From: Dissophora ornata
Lineage: Eukaryota > Mortierellomycota > Mortierellomycetes > Mortierellales > Mortierellaceae
Direction of reading: 5' to 3'
DNA: 30,955 nt
Assembly: GCA_025201705.1 (NCBI GenBank)
Contig: MU616939.1
Span: 1-30,955 of the forward strand
The notes under the pieces were generated by a model that had not been told where the DNA came from, made no database searches, and was given only the letters and a program-made list of their open reading frames with translations. Below are positions 5,719 through 17,288 of this stretch, piece after piece (the stretch's first letter is position 1; the number at the start of each line of letters is the position of its first letter). A program made the position numbers and the translations under genes.

Positions 5719-8102
5719 CTAGGACTCCATTGAGCCATTATCTTGTCTCTCGAGTCCGTTATAGTCATGGTTGCCAATGGTCTCTTGCCTAGCCTGATCC
5801 GTAGATGCCGCACTCTGCCCTTGTACCCCTTGTGCCCCTTGTTCTCCATCTTCCCTGACCTGTTCTGCACTTTCAGCAGCTTGTCCCCGTGATCCTTGCT
5901 CTCGGTCAGTGCCCGCTTGTCCCTGCGCCCTTTCTTCCATACATGCGCCTTCTGGATCCTGCTCGCTTTGGTCTCGTGCTCGCTCCTCTTCAGTCTTCAT
6001 TTTGTCTAGGTCCCTCTTCCGTTGTTCGCGTCCCCGCTGTCGCTCTTTTGCCCGTGCCTTTTTCTCCTCCAATTGCTCCATTCTGAGACGTTCCTTCTCC
6101 TCTGGATCTTCTTGGTCAATCTCTAGAGGCTTCCTTCGCTTTACCATCTACGTAAAACATTTCAAGGACGTCAGACAGTTAGTCTCTTATTCCTTCAACA
6201 GCTGTATAAAACCATAGAAAAAAGAGCACTCGGTGTTTGTGGAAAGTACCAAAGGTGTCTCTGGAAACCGGTACTCATTCCTCGGCAGACCTCCGGTTGC
6301 AGCGAACTCGAATCGCGCGATTCGATCCCGGATATAATTTCGAGAAATGTTCTCAATTTTCTGAGGGAAATCGGCCCTGGAAGCCTGGAGCATCGAATAT
6401 GAAAACACGTTTGGTAGAGTGACTGGGCGTTTCGCATGACGCTTTTTCGAAGGACTGGCCCTGGGTGCTATATCGTCGTAATCCGGATTACGGTAGTTTT
6501 GGTTAGGGGAGCCAATTGACGCGGTTGATTCTGATACTGGAGGTTCTGTTGCGAGGACCGATGTGAAGTTCTGATTGGGATCAGGACGCGTGTCGGATGA
6601 CGAGAAAGTAGCGTCTTCAGAAGTTGGTGGTAACTGTTCGAACATAATTAATGGACGGTCAGGCAGCGGCTCGGGAATCCTGGCGACGTTTTTGTTCGCG
6701 GATCGAAGACTACTATCGTCGGCAGTGGTGGCAATGGTGGCAGCGGACCGCGCAGAAATCCCCGAAGGTGCCTCTCTGGCTATCATCTTATCTTTCAGGA
6801 ACGCTGGCAGCGGTGTCGCTTCACGAATGTTCAGATCTGGAGGCTTGAGTTTGCTCAAGTGGGCCATGACCATCTCACTGGATCTCCTGGCAAGCGAAAG
6901 TGAGACCAGATCCGCCTTGGCTTCGTGGTACATTGCCGCCATTTTTGACAGGTCTGATAGCAACGTATCCACTGGGACCTAGAAATCGTGTTGGATAACA
7001 GTGAGATCATAGTAGGAACGACTTGTGACGTAGAGCGTATTCGAAAGAGAGTAGACAAACATCCATACCAAAGGTGATGCGTTGATCTTCTTTTCCATAC
7101 GGACTAGGGTTCTCTCAGTCCTGTCGAGCAAGTCCGCGTTCTCATCCCTGAGCTCCTTGCTGATCCTGTCATTCTGGGCCACGTACAAGAAGGCACCTCT
7201 GTCGCGCAGCTTGTGGATGACATAAATGAGATCTGTGGCATCATACTCGAACGCGATTTGGTAGAGCAACTCCAGGTTCTGCCAAGCTGTGATGGTCAGT
7301 CGAACGGGCACTTTTCTGAAAACCGTCGGCTGAGTAAAATAGAGGAGGTATAGGCTGTAGATCGCCCCGACTTGCGCGGGGAAAGTCTCTTCCGGCGACA
7401 GAAAATCTATCAAAAGCAATAAAATAGAGCAGGGCCGATCAGAAATTATAATGTACAAAAGCCGATCGGTAGAGCGTTTCGCCGTTGCCAAGGATCCTCC
7501 TCTATGCAGAAACGCCTCCACCGCGGAACAAGCCGCAGATTTTAGCCTTGAAAGAGAATAGGGGCCCCATGATCCGACCTACTTAAAACTATCTCGTACA
7601 GCAGTAACATGAAATGTTCTCGGCCATTCTGGTCTCCGCAGCCAAAGTGGATCAAAGAGAACTGCTGTGCCTTCCAGATAGACGAGAAAGTCGGAAAGTC
7701 GATACAGTCTCTCTATTCGCACACCAAAGTCAATAGTAGCGTACACAAAGATGGCGCCGTTAGTTTTTCCGCATTCGTGGTGGCGAGACTGTGTTGGTAA
7801 ACAGAATCAGTCGCGCCTCGGCTGTAGCTTGCCTTCTCATAAGATCGGACAAGATGCTGGATGTCGGCGTAGAGAGATCGCGAGTAAACGCCTGTCTTTC
7901 CTAGTATCACACAATCCATAGCATTGGGTGCATGTGCATGTACATCTGCATCTAATTCAGTATCTGGATTACGCGTTCTTGAGACAGGGAGCGTTCCTGT
8001 TGTCCATGAGATCGACGAGTCGAGCTCATCAGGAAGTCCTGTATTAGATCCAATCCAAACTCCAGGAGGAGGTCCAGTTCTTGCTCCACTTTCATTAGAC
8101 AT
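5719..8102 (-). CDS. SNAPC1: SNAPC1-like subunit of the snRNA-activating protein complex
   Basis: Five exons on the minus strand: 8102-7803, 7712-7583, 7406-7069, 6978-6250 and 6147-5719 (641 residues). Introns are 90, 176, 90 and 102 nt, all GT-AG, with phases that agree. The SNAPC1/SNAP43 domain spans about residues 79-235: ADIQHLVRSYEK, DFPTFSSIWK..QFSLIHFG, FMLLLYEIVL-NFLSPEE, the family signature QVGAIYSLYLLYFTQP, then ITAWQNLELLYQI and LIYVIHKLRDRGAFLYVA. In animals this subunit helps bind the proximal sequence element of snRNA promoters for Pol II and Pol III. Residues 257-499 are low complexity with a basic cluster (KKRHAKR). Residues 500-641 are a highly charged Glu/Arg/Gln coiled coil followed by a Gln/Ser tail. 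Human SNAPC1 is 368 residues, so the tail is an extension. Start at 8102 is preferred; exons at about 8521-8448 and 8397-8300 could extend it in phase. Confidence 0.85.
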
Positions 8103-8702
8103 GACGTGCCTACGATTGCCAGCTCAACAAAAAAGTAGGGTGATGAAGAGAGGTGACAAACCAAAACAATCACAGTTGACTGTGGCTGAGCCGGACCAAA
8201 AGTCCAAACCAACAACAACCTTTGGCCGCAATGCCCCTCCCGCAACGGCCGATCGATTGTTGTCGTGCACAGCAAAAACCAACTGTCAGCGGGACGTTGA
8301 CAAATATCGGGATCCATCGATCTCCACAGAACCCTTGTCCTGTTTAATCTTGGATGTTGAACAGTATGCATTTCTATTTTTAGCAAAGTAAAAAATAGCG
8401 TCATACGACTCTGGATGTTGTGAGCTAACGCAAGCGTACATACGCACATGTTAGTATCCTGGGTCGCGGTCATCATTGCCTGTGGTCCGTCTTTGACGAT
8501 CAACCTGCGCCCAAGTACCATTTCTGAGTTAATTACCTACTACATCTTGGCGAAGCTCTCTGGTTTATAAAAAAGAAGGGCTCCCATATTTTTTTATTTT
8601 TCTTTACTTCGCCACACAAGCTTTTACTCCAGGTTGCCGTCCCCTCAAAGATTTTCTCTTCTTTCCTGTCTTCCACCTCACACCATAAAAAAAACCACCA
8701 CC
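8103..8702. promoter_or_regulatory. Divergent promoter region between SNAPC1-like and F-box genes
   Basis: About 600 nt between two divergent ATGs. TATAAAA at 8566-8572, followed by a T-rich and then CT-rich tract, suits the rightward F-box gene. On the minus strand, an ATG at 8521 opens a short protein-like stretch (MVLGRRLIVKDGPQAMMTAT) ending at a GTGCGT donor near 8447. This could be an upstream exon of the SNAPC1-like gene. Confidence 0.4.
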
Positions 8703-10948
8703 ATGGCCATGAACTCCGTCAAGGACTACAGTCTCAAAAGGTCCTACCACCTCACCCAGTCCCAGCCTAGCTCATCCCCATGCTCGAAGGAACTCGAGCG
8801 TTTGACGCTTGCGCACTCTCCGACTGCCTCCTCCGAATCACTCGCAGATACCATGTCTGCCCCACTTAGCAAACGGCAACGTCTCGAGTCGTTGACCGAC
8901 TTTCCAAACGAAATCCTTGTAGCTGTACAGTCCTATTTAACCCATCCTCTGGACCTCCTACACTTTTCTCAGACTTGCATGCTATTCCGAATTCTGACAG
9001 ACGAAAAGGCGTGGCACCGACTCTATATGATACTGGTCCCTGTTTGGTCCATAGGCGCCCAGGTCACTCATCTCCGCGAAGATGCCATGCTTTGGAGACA
9101 GATCGTCATTGACGATTTCCTTCGGAGAAATGTTCACTGGGTCGTCGATCCCGATCTATCGGCTGCCGGCGATGTTGTTCGCGGACTTGACAACGCTTTG
9201 CAACCGCAGCCGCTGGGGATTAATCTGAGCCAGGCCACACATGTCAAGCCTCCACACATGCGCCTCTCGACCTCGCTACCCGCAGGCTCCTCCAGGTGGA
9301 GAAACGTCGGGCCACCCGCATCTCATACAGATTCGGACAACGCCACAGTCTCTGCTTATATGCAGGCACGGTCCTATGGGAATCACAAGGATCATCAAAT
9401 TGTCATCTACGGCCTCCCAAACCATGAGACGCCTTTAGCAGTTATCTCAAGCGACTTTTGGGCCCATCCAAGCGACGACAGGGTCGTTGACCCCGACGCT
9501 GGCAGTCTGGGTGTAGCGCAGCTTATGGATATAAAACAATGTTCAGGTCCCAGAGACTCACAGGAACGCAAGCGAATGATACTCGTTATAGCTTTTGGAG
9601 AGAGCAATCTCGTACCATTCGAAGCGGCGGACGGAGAAGCACAGTTTCTAGATGTGTGGATGAGGATAATGGTAAGCTGCTGCGCCTTCCGCATCGCCCT
9701 AAACTCGCCTATTGTTTATTTTTGGAACAAAAGACCGATTGAAGTAACGCCTGTTGTGGTTTTTGATCGTCCTAGGTCCTCGAAATCCACATCTGCGACA
9801 AACCTCAGAGCTCTGAACTCGCCTCCAAGGGCTCTACAGGACCCCGTCTTGTTCCCTATCGCCCCGACCCAGTCAGGGGCAGAGTCGAGACCATCGCGCC
9901 CAGCTCTCCTCAAGAACTCATCCGCGGCCGCGCTGTCAAGCTCTATTCTACCACTGACCCGCTGACCAACAAGGCTCAAGACAACATCGCGTTGTTCGGC
10001 ATCCACCAGGGCGAAAGACAGCAGGCGATCGTGATTACGTGCCCACTCTTTGTTTCTTCCTCTGAAACAAACACACATTCGAGCCATGTGCTAGGCGACG
10101 GGACCATGGAATCATCCTGCATGGCGCTTTTCCCTCCCCAGAGTGACTTCGAGGACTGCGTTGTTATTATGGACAAGAGAGGGCGAGGAGAGATTTGGAA
10201 TTGGCTTCACAGAGACAGAATCGCCGTTTTACAAATGCCCGAGAGTGATACACCACTGGGGCTCCATGATCAGGATAGCTACGAAAAGAGTCACAGGAAC
10301 CATTTGTACTACTGGGGTGTGCAGATAAATTGGGCTATCGAGGAGCCAGGGTATAAGGACCTGCAGTCGCCTATGCCGTTCACGTGCGCCGGCTCCAGGA
10401 AGCACGGAGATTATAGGATATTAGCACTCGCAGATGGAAATGACAAGGAATGGGAAACATGCTGGTGGCAAGTCAACGAGCAAACCCTTAGAGAGCATCA
10501 AGACCCTAGGTCTTGCCAGAATGGTGTAAGGGCCTCTACATGGATTATTCCGCCATCCAACCGTCACTTTGAACAGACCACCATGGGCAAGCTTTTCCCG
10601 TCACCCTCCTTACCCACGGCCGCAACCAATGGTAGCCGCGGAGAGTTAGGAACGGGGACAGATGCGGAGCAGAATCTTCTATTCGTAGCGTACTTGATTT
10701 GGGATCATTATCGTGTCGCGCTCACGTCGCAGTATGGCCTTTGCATGTTCGATATGGATCAGGAGCCCGCGGGTGACATTATGAATGAGAATCAAGAGCC
10801 GAGACAGCCGCAATGGGTAACTCTAATCGAGAACTCTGCGGATGACCCCCTTATAGATATCGCCACCGTAGGTGATTGCCTGTTCCTGACGCGGAAGTAT
10901 AGCCATATGATGTGGCCATTCCGAAAGCCTGCAGAGAGGCAGTCCTGA
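8703..10948 (+). CDS. F-box protein
   Basis: Two exons, 8703-9671 and 9776-10948, joined by a 104-nt GT-AG intron in phase 0; 713 residues. The ATG at 8703 (MAMNSVKDYS) has a strong start context (CACCATGG). Residues 1-60 are Ser-rich and disordered. The F-box lies at about 62-108 (LESLTDFPNEILVAVQSYL, then LDLLHFSQTCMLFRIL and KAWHRLY), the Skp1-binding fold of SCF ubiquitin ligases. The remaining 600 residues show no WD40 or clear leucine-rich repeats. They contain Trp-rich segments (IWNWLHRDRIAVLQMPES, WETCWWQVNE, LIWDHYRVALTSQYG) that could form a beta-propeller-like substrate module. Substrate unknown. The reading frame across the intron is unambiguous. Confidence 0.85.
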
Positions 10949-11954
10949 TAAATGGCCAAATATGGCTCTCTGCGACTTTTCAAAGGAGTGCGGTGTGCCT
11001 GTAGGCCATTTTGAAAGACACATACCGTGATCGCGAGTGTTGCTCTCAGTGCTTCAGCTAGACGCCTCCAAGAGGAGTGGCACTGGAGGGATATATGGCA
11101 TGTAGGCGCCAGTCTCCATCGTAACTTTTTTTTAGCCAGCATTAGCGTCCAACAGTGACTCACTGTCAAACGCCGTTGTCAAGAGGTGCAATCAAAATAA
11201 AAGTGAAAAATATGGAAACTAATGTACCGTCTATACAAAACAAGAATACTGAATGTCTGCGAAAATATATCTGGCGAAGCAATTTCATACACAGTGGGGG
11301 AAAAAACGCGTCGGTACAGATCTTGTGTTTAATGCTTGATGCAGTTTGGTAGCACAAGTTTTTAGATTATCCATGTGCCAAAAAAAAAAAAAAAAAAAGA
11401 GTGATGAACCATTTCAAGTGGAATATAACAATTGTTGAGCAGCGCGGACAAAACTTTGCGCGTGCGCAACTCATGCACAATGCATATAATGCAAGATCTT
11501 GACTTCGCCATTTTTTTTTGCCAGACTTCACCCATCTATTTCTCTGCGATTGATATCATCACCCCAGTTTGCGTCTCAAGTTGATAATGCTGGTGCTTCA
11601 CAATCTGAAACATTGAATGTAGTTTTTTAATTTACGCGATACGACTGGAAGCCGTTTCGGGATTTCCGATATGAGTACTCGGATGTGAACATGGTTCCAC
11701 AATGCGTGTAGTCGTTTTCGGGTCCTCACAATTGTTTAAAGGGTCTGGAAAAGCTATCACTGACCCTCGATCTATTTCTTTCTCAGCCCCGGATATTCAT
11801 GCTTCAAGAATCTCAGGGGTCATACGTCAACATGTGGGTCTAGATTAGAATAACAGAATGTATCCGAAGGATAGACAGCAAAGTAGACCCGATTGTAACA
11901 CTCTCCTTCGATCTTGGAACTTAATTCTGCAGGAATAAGTCATTCTTCCGGATT

Positions 11955-12248
11955 ATGCCAGTTGAGTCAGTTGAGTCACGAACAAGAACAATGACGGCCT
12001 TGCTCATGGCTGGGGAAAATAAGCCTAGGCCAGTGGGAGAGGTCATTATTGATGGTTATGCGTACGACTGCAGCTGTCCTATACAATCTTACTATGATTA
12101 CGATGTTGGAGCTCGTTTTTGGCTTCTCTACTACACCCATACTCCAAGAGTTGTTGTGCGCAGAGTCAGATACATAATAGATATCAAAGATCCCGTGGTT
12201 AGCACGTCAGCTGGCACTCTTCGACGCTCACACGCACAGTTCTACTAA
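11955..12248 (+). CDS. Doubtful small open frame
   Basis: Begins with ATG and runs 97 codons, Tyr- and Arg-rich (YYDYDVGARFWLLYYTHTPR). No homologue is recognised and no leader or splice evidence was seen. It is kept only because it is the longest ATG-led frame in a 2.2-kb gap. Confidence 0.2.
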   Translation: MPVESVESRTRTMTALLMAGENKPRPVGEVIIDGYAYDCSCPIQSYYDYDVGARFWLLYYTHTPRVVVRRVRYIIDIKDPVVSTSAGTLRRSHAQFY

Positions 12249-12517
12249 TTTCCGACGCATGGACGCCTCTCAGTTATACCAATCTCTAGTACACTGACTC
12301 ATGGATCGGAGGTCAGGGACTTCTCCCCACGAAAGTAAACAGCTCGATATGTTGACTGGGCGTATTTCCGAGGACCATAATGCGCAGGCATTGTTGAGAT
12401 ATAGGACAGGATTGGGATGCCCAACTGTAACCGACGGCTTTGAAGAGCGTTACGCGTAAGGTTTCCAGCCGACGGTTTGTCTTGCAGTCGGCTCCAGTCT
12501 TTGCCCAGTTGACTGAG

Positions 12518-12645
12518 CTAGCGGATAGTAAAATGGCCTACGTCCTAGGACCTTTTTGGCATTTTGGGCCCCACCTACACATCCACAAAGGCAAACTTGA
12601 TAAAAAAATCGAGCCCCATATCAGTCGACCGACCAAAAGCAACCG
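12518..12645. repeat. Dispersed degenerate repeat, copy 3
   Basis: Shares CATCCACAAAGGC (12580-12592) and the flanking order AAATGGC...CCTAGGA...GGC...GGGCCC upstream and ATCAGTCGACC downstream with the two Ifi-intergenic copies. It is clearly more diverged and not next to an Ifi gene. Confidence 0.4.
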
Positions 12646-13132
12646 CTGCCGACTCATTCGACTGAAGAATCAGTCGACGGGAAGTCCCATTTACGCGAAG
12701 CTTTGAGAGAAGTCATCATCTCCTGCCGGATTATTCCACGTATCGGTTGAAATGGGGAGGCATCGTGATGAAATTACTGTTCCTGGACACCCAATGCCAG
12801 GTCATTTCAGGAATTTAGCGGTCATCGTGACACAGAATGCCCTACCAAGGTTGCGGTAGAGCGATCATAGTAGGACGTCTTAGTAAATGATCCGTTACTC
12901 CATACAACAGGCATTCCTTTTTACTTCCGATCGTGTGTGATTTCCTACACATGAGTTTGTCCACTTGTGCCGGCCTGCAAAAGGGATGTCTTTCATCTTG
13001 CATACAAAGCACGCGCAGGAGCACGCGTACTCTGCCGATTTTCTTGTCTGTTTGTTCCTTACACCCACTGTCCAACAACTTTTGCACCAAAACCACACAT
13101 CGTCAACAGCAACGAAACAAAAGACACGCTAC

Positions 13133-16036
13133 ATGACTATTCCGGAGGATATCCTGCAACTCTCCGGTGCATGGGGCGCCTTAGCCCTCATGGGCGCTGT
13201 AAGCACATTTGCTCATTCACCTCATTTCCAGTTGCATGCAGTCTGTCAAACCAGCGGGCGCAGAGGGCACCTGAAAAAAAAATTGGCCCAATCCTTTGAC
13301 ACGAACCTTCTTTATTTTACACAAACTGCCACACTGTCACTCTGTGAATGGGTTGGGTGGATGACTTGTAGGCATCCCTGGCTTTCTCCATATTTTTCAC
13401 GCTCTACTACTCAGACAAACAGGATCGAGAGCCCTTTGCGATGGTTGTCACCATCCTAGCATTGACGCTCTGTCTCACTACTGTGGCCCTGTATCCGGTG
13501 GATATTTTTCTGGTCTCGAACATTATGGACCCGGCAACAGGACTGAGACACGAATGGGCAACGAACGAGGCGATAGCAGAGATTCAGTTTTCGGTCAAGA
13601 TTATCTACTACGGTAAAGCAAGTGCTTGATCCCATTTGGCTGGAAAAAAACAACAAATAGTTGTCAGCTGGACTGGACCAGTGAGGGGGGTAATGGAATT
13701 GGATAACACATGCATGTGCACACCGCGCATAATACCGTTTTCTGTTCCGCTCGCCCTCCCCCTCCCATCCTGTTCAGCATTGGCTATTTTTGATTTCCTC
13801 GGGCTAAACGACAATTTTGCTGCTCGCTCCTTTTTTTTCATGTGCATGTGTGCGTGTCGACCACACTCTCTGCGTTCCTCGAATAGTTGCATACGGCCTC
13901 ATTGCCGGCTTCTGCTTCTTCTGGGTGCCGCTGGCCTACTTTTACTTTGAAGAGCTCGCAGACGAGGAGCAGACCACCTTCCAGCGCCTCTGGGCCTCGT
14001 TCAAGTACACCATATTCTTTATTCTCGTTGCATGCATCTTGCTTCTGACAGGTCTATTGGTGAAACCGCACAGTCATGAGGGCATTGATCTGGACTGGTT
14101 GCGCAAGGTGCTCGAGGAAATCGGTAAAGGTATGCGAAACAAGCAAACTGAATCAAGAGAGGGAGGCAAAGTAGGCGGTTTCTTGTGATGTGCACCGTTG
14201 CTGCCCCTCACAATCTTCTTTTTTTATCTGATTACCTAATCTACTACGTCGACGAATGGTTGCAGACGGAACAGGGGCAATGGCGTTTGTTGCTGGAGTT
14301 CTGGCCTTAGCGGGCATGGGCATTTTGGTCTTTTATACCGTAAGTTGAACATATCCATTTGATATCACGGGGTAGCTGGCATGTCGTGTTTTTTTCGATT
14401 CCTGTGCTTAAAGACCCCCATACGCAACACTTCTGCCTTTCAAAACTAGGCTCCAGGACTTGTACTTTTGCCATTACATTTACTTGCTGGGACAAAGACC
14501 ATGCCCGAGGGATCTAGCGAGACGCAGGCACAACTGACGGCAAATCATGAACGACAGAACGCCATCTTGGGTCGATATCAACACCGAAATTTTTTAGGAG
14601 GACGTTCTCTGCCGTCGGATAGGGATCGAGCAGATCTTAGGAGGCTGGAGCAGGAAGAGTTAATCCTCGAGAGCCGATTGAAACTCATGAAAGGGGTTAC
14701 GAACAGTTGGTTCCATCGATGCTCATTCATTGTCCGACCTCTTCAGGTAAAGCAACTATGGAATAACAGAAGATCATCTGTGCCTGATGCAGGGAATGGG
14801 CCTGTAATCTGACGCGTCGTTATTGAGAATAGATTCTGGGGGGATTGCTAGGAGTCGTGTTGTCAGCGCTTCTTGTTGGCTCTATTGCTGTTACAAGGCA
14901 AGCAGATACACATGGCAGCTTGTTGGTTGAAAGAGTTTTTTTTTTTTTTCCTAACGCTGTAATGTTTCTTGTGTTTTTGTCACAGCATCGCACAGACGAA
15001 CGGCGACATCTGTGGCGCATTGTGCGGACACATCTTCTTCAACAAGGAGCTTCCCAACCCCATCAATCTCTTTCTCCTGAAGCTTTCACCGGTAAGCAGC
15101 ATTACCTACCGCCCGCTACTAGTGTTGTGATCGTGACTAGAAAAAAACCTAACGTTTCCTCATGCTCACGATACCACATGGCACCAGTATTTCCCGGCCG
15201 ACTACATGTTAGTCGTGATGATCACCCTCTACATGTTCTGGGCAACGATAAAGGGGATCATATCCATCGGTATCCGACTTCTTTGTGTCAACCTATACAA
15301 GTTCCGGCAGGCTGCCACTGAGCCACAAGGGCTTCTCGCCGCGACTATGCTCTTAATGCTCAGTCTTGCAGGACTCAGTTATACGTTGACGATGTCTGTT
15401 GCGCCTGAGTATTCCATGTTTGGCAGCCAGAAATATGTAAGTTCCCTTTCTGTTTCTGGATCTTTTCCAACCCACATCTTTATTCACTCGTATTCGTGCT
15501 AAAGTATAAGAAACATCCTCTCGCTACACCTTGTATAGTGCAACTACACGATGCCCGTGATTGGCACCCGCGATTGCTCAAAAGATCTCTCATTCATCAT
15601 CCCCTGCCACGTCGGCGCTCCCTCGGACCTCTGTGTCGCCACAGTCACCTCCACCACGATCCTGAAAACCATCCTTGCGACACCTTCGTTTGGTATCGCG
15701 TTCTTTTACCTCCAGTGGCTCTTCCTTGCGGTGTTCGCGTTTGCGCTCATATTCAATGTGCTTTTGGGACTCTGCCGTGGATTCGGCGTGGATCCGGTAG
15801 ATGAAGATGGAGATGAGGATCTGGAGGACGGTGAGACAAGACGGCTCTTGAGTGGGGATTTGGAAGAAGCGGATGCGAGGAGGAGGGCGAGGCGGAGGGA
15901 AATAACGATGCGTGCTATTGACCCTATTTTGGGGCACGGACAAGGGCTACAGAGAAATGCACAAGGCTATGGACAGACACCAATGGCGCCATATGGCGCT
16001 ATCAGAAATGCCCCTGGAAATGGTAGACGCGGATAA
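13133..16036 (+). CDS. LMBRD1: LMBD1-type multi-pass membrane protein (LMBR1 family)
   Basis: Nine exons: 13133-13198, 13372-13612, 13887-14123, 14266-14339, 14450-14746, 14833-14897, 14986-15091, 15188-15436, 15539-16036; 610 residues with every phase consistent. Family features are ALYPVDIFLVSNIMD, the segment YYVAYGLIAGFCFFWVPLAY followed by FYFEE, GAMAFVAGVLALAGMGILVF, SIAQTNGDICGALCGHIFFN, YFPADYMLVVMITLYMFW, GLLAATMLLMLSLAGLSY and a last membrane segment near the C-terminus. About nine membrane segments are visible. The acidic tail (DEDGDEDLEDGETRRLLSGD) contains a dileucine-type sorting motif. In animals LMBD1 works with ABCD4 in lysosomal cobalamin export; vacuolar location and a similar role here are inferred. 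Intron 6 (14898-14985) is GC-AG. Convergent with the G-patch gene, 73 nt between stops. Confidence 0.9.
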
Positions 16037-16109
16037 ACCAATGTATATACAAAACTCGATGATAAGTATAGATAAGGCGTTGATCTCCTACTTCCGTTAA
16101 AATTGTCAG

Positions 16110-17288
16110 CTATCTCTTCATGTATGTCATCAAGGTGACTCGGTCTCGGCGCTCCTTCTCGGCCTTGAGCCGGTGGTCCTCCAGACTCAGTGGCACTCTA
16201 CGATATGACTATAAAAAAATATAGCAAATGTTAGCTAGAAATTCCAGGAATGAGCTGCCTTACCACTCATAAATGGCGTTGTGAAGTTTCTTATCTCCAC
16301 TTTACCTTTTCCATAGGCTTGGTTCGACTCTCTTCAATCTCTTCAAACGTGTGTGTGACAAGCTTCTTGCTAGTCCCTGCTGCGCCCAGTGCTAACCGAT
16401 CATGTTTGAGTCGAGTTGCCACCGGATGTCGTGCGCCCTGACCCTCAGCACCCAGTCCCTTATCGTAATCCCACCCACTGCTCACGAGCATCCTGAACCC
16501 TTTGTTTTTCTATTGCAATGCGGAAGAAATTATTAGGAGCTGTAGATAACGTAAACATCAATCAGGAGGTTAGCTCAAACATTTCTCAATCGTGGATTTT
16601 CTTACATGACCAAGAGCCAGAGTGTCTAGAGGTTTGATAGGAGATTCCTGTGAGATCAGATGTGCTGTCCCACGACGATGTCTCTCCAGGTCATCTTCTC
16701 GGACCTCGATTTGGCAGGGTTCACAGAGAACATGCCCGTCCGCAACGACTCGGGTCGAGTCCTGGTTGTCCTGCCAGTTCCTGCGAATGATTTCTGCTTC
16801 TTCCGTGGCACTGCTTGATCCTCGCGGCGGCGTCGAAGGCATAGCTGATATTGAAGAACTGGACTGCGGCGGCTTTACAGTTGCTGTTGACTCTGGCCCT
16901 GTTATCGTTGAAGATTGACTACTGTCTGTTCTGGATGGCCCCTGAGCGACTCTTTGCTTTTTTCTCTTTACTGGTGTCACTGTCCTTGGCATGGCAAGCA
17001 CCGTTTTGTAGAACTATTGACGTACATGGAATGTGGAGCGCGGGATATGTTAGTCCAACGGAAAGTGAATAATCGGGTGCAAATTGGGCTTAGATTCTTT
17101 CTTCTCAGGCGGCGTACCTCTCGGACATTGACAGCGTCCTCCTTCTTGTTGGTCTGGGCTGAGGTTGCAGCAGCCTCCTTCATAGCAAGTGTGCCGCTGG
17201 GCACAAAGGCGATGTCTCGGTAGTATGTCCCCGATTCATCCTGCCGCAAGACCCTGTTGTTGCTACTGATGACCTTCTTTTGACTCAT
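16110..17288 (-). CDS. C2H2 zinc-finger plus G-patch protein (GPANK1-like)
   Basis: Four exons on the minus strand: 17288-17118, 17013-16606, 16509-16306 and 16208-16110; 293 residues, or 295 from the ATG at 17294. Introns are 104, 96 and 97 nt, all phase 0 and GT-AG, two with GCTAAC/GACTAAC branch sites. The zinc finger is at C154-x2-C157-x11-H169-x5-H175 (CEPCQIEVREDDLERHRRG). The G-patch follows at about 197-240 (NKGFRMLVSSGWDYDKGLG, then GQGARHPVATRLKHDR). The basic C-terminus (KAEKERRDR) is typical of the family. G-patch proteins usually bind RNA and activate DEAH-box helicases. The combination resembles GPANK1, but ankyrin repeats are not visible. The N-terminal half is Ser/Thr-rich and disordered. 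Probably nuclear (inference). Confidence 0.83.

Larger units (their letters stand above)
10949..13132. other. Gene-poor interval
   Basis: About 2.2 kb without a convincing gene. It holds a run of 18-19 A near 11380-11398, frequent stops on all frames, one ATG-led open frame at 11955-12248 (97 codons, includes IIDGYAYDCSCPIQSYYDYD, no recognised family) and a degenerate copy of the Ifi-intergenic repeat at 12518-12645. The last 150 nt before 13133 are the 5' region of the LMBD1 gene. Confidence 0.5.

Noticed and set aside
7407..7582. Frame reading SLKSAACSAVEAFLHRGGSL... as SNAPC1 sequence
   Set aside because: It falls in intron 2. Joining exon 2 (LLLYEIVL) directly to FLSPEETFPAQVG restores the family alignment with matching phase.
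7579..7788. Open minus-strand frame (RHHECGKTNGAIFVYATIDFG...) as an exon, possibly after a 44-nt GC-AG intron
   Set aside because: The overlapping frame gives the conserved SNAPC1 segments DFPTFSSIWK and FSLIHFG with ordinary GT-AG introns, so this one is an out-of-frame shadow.
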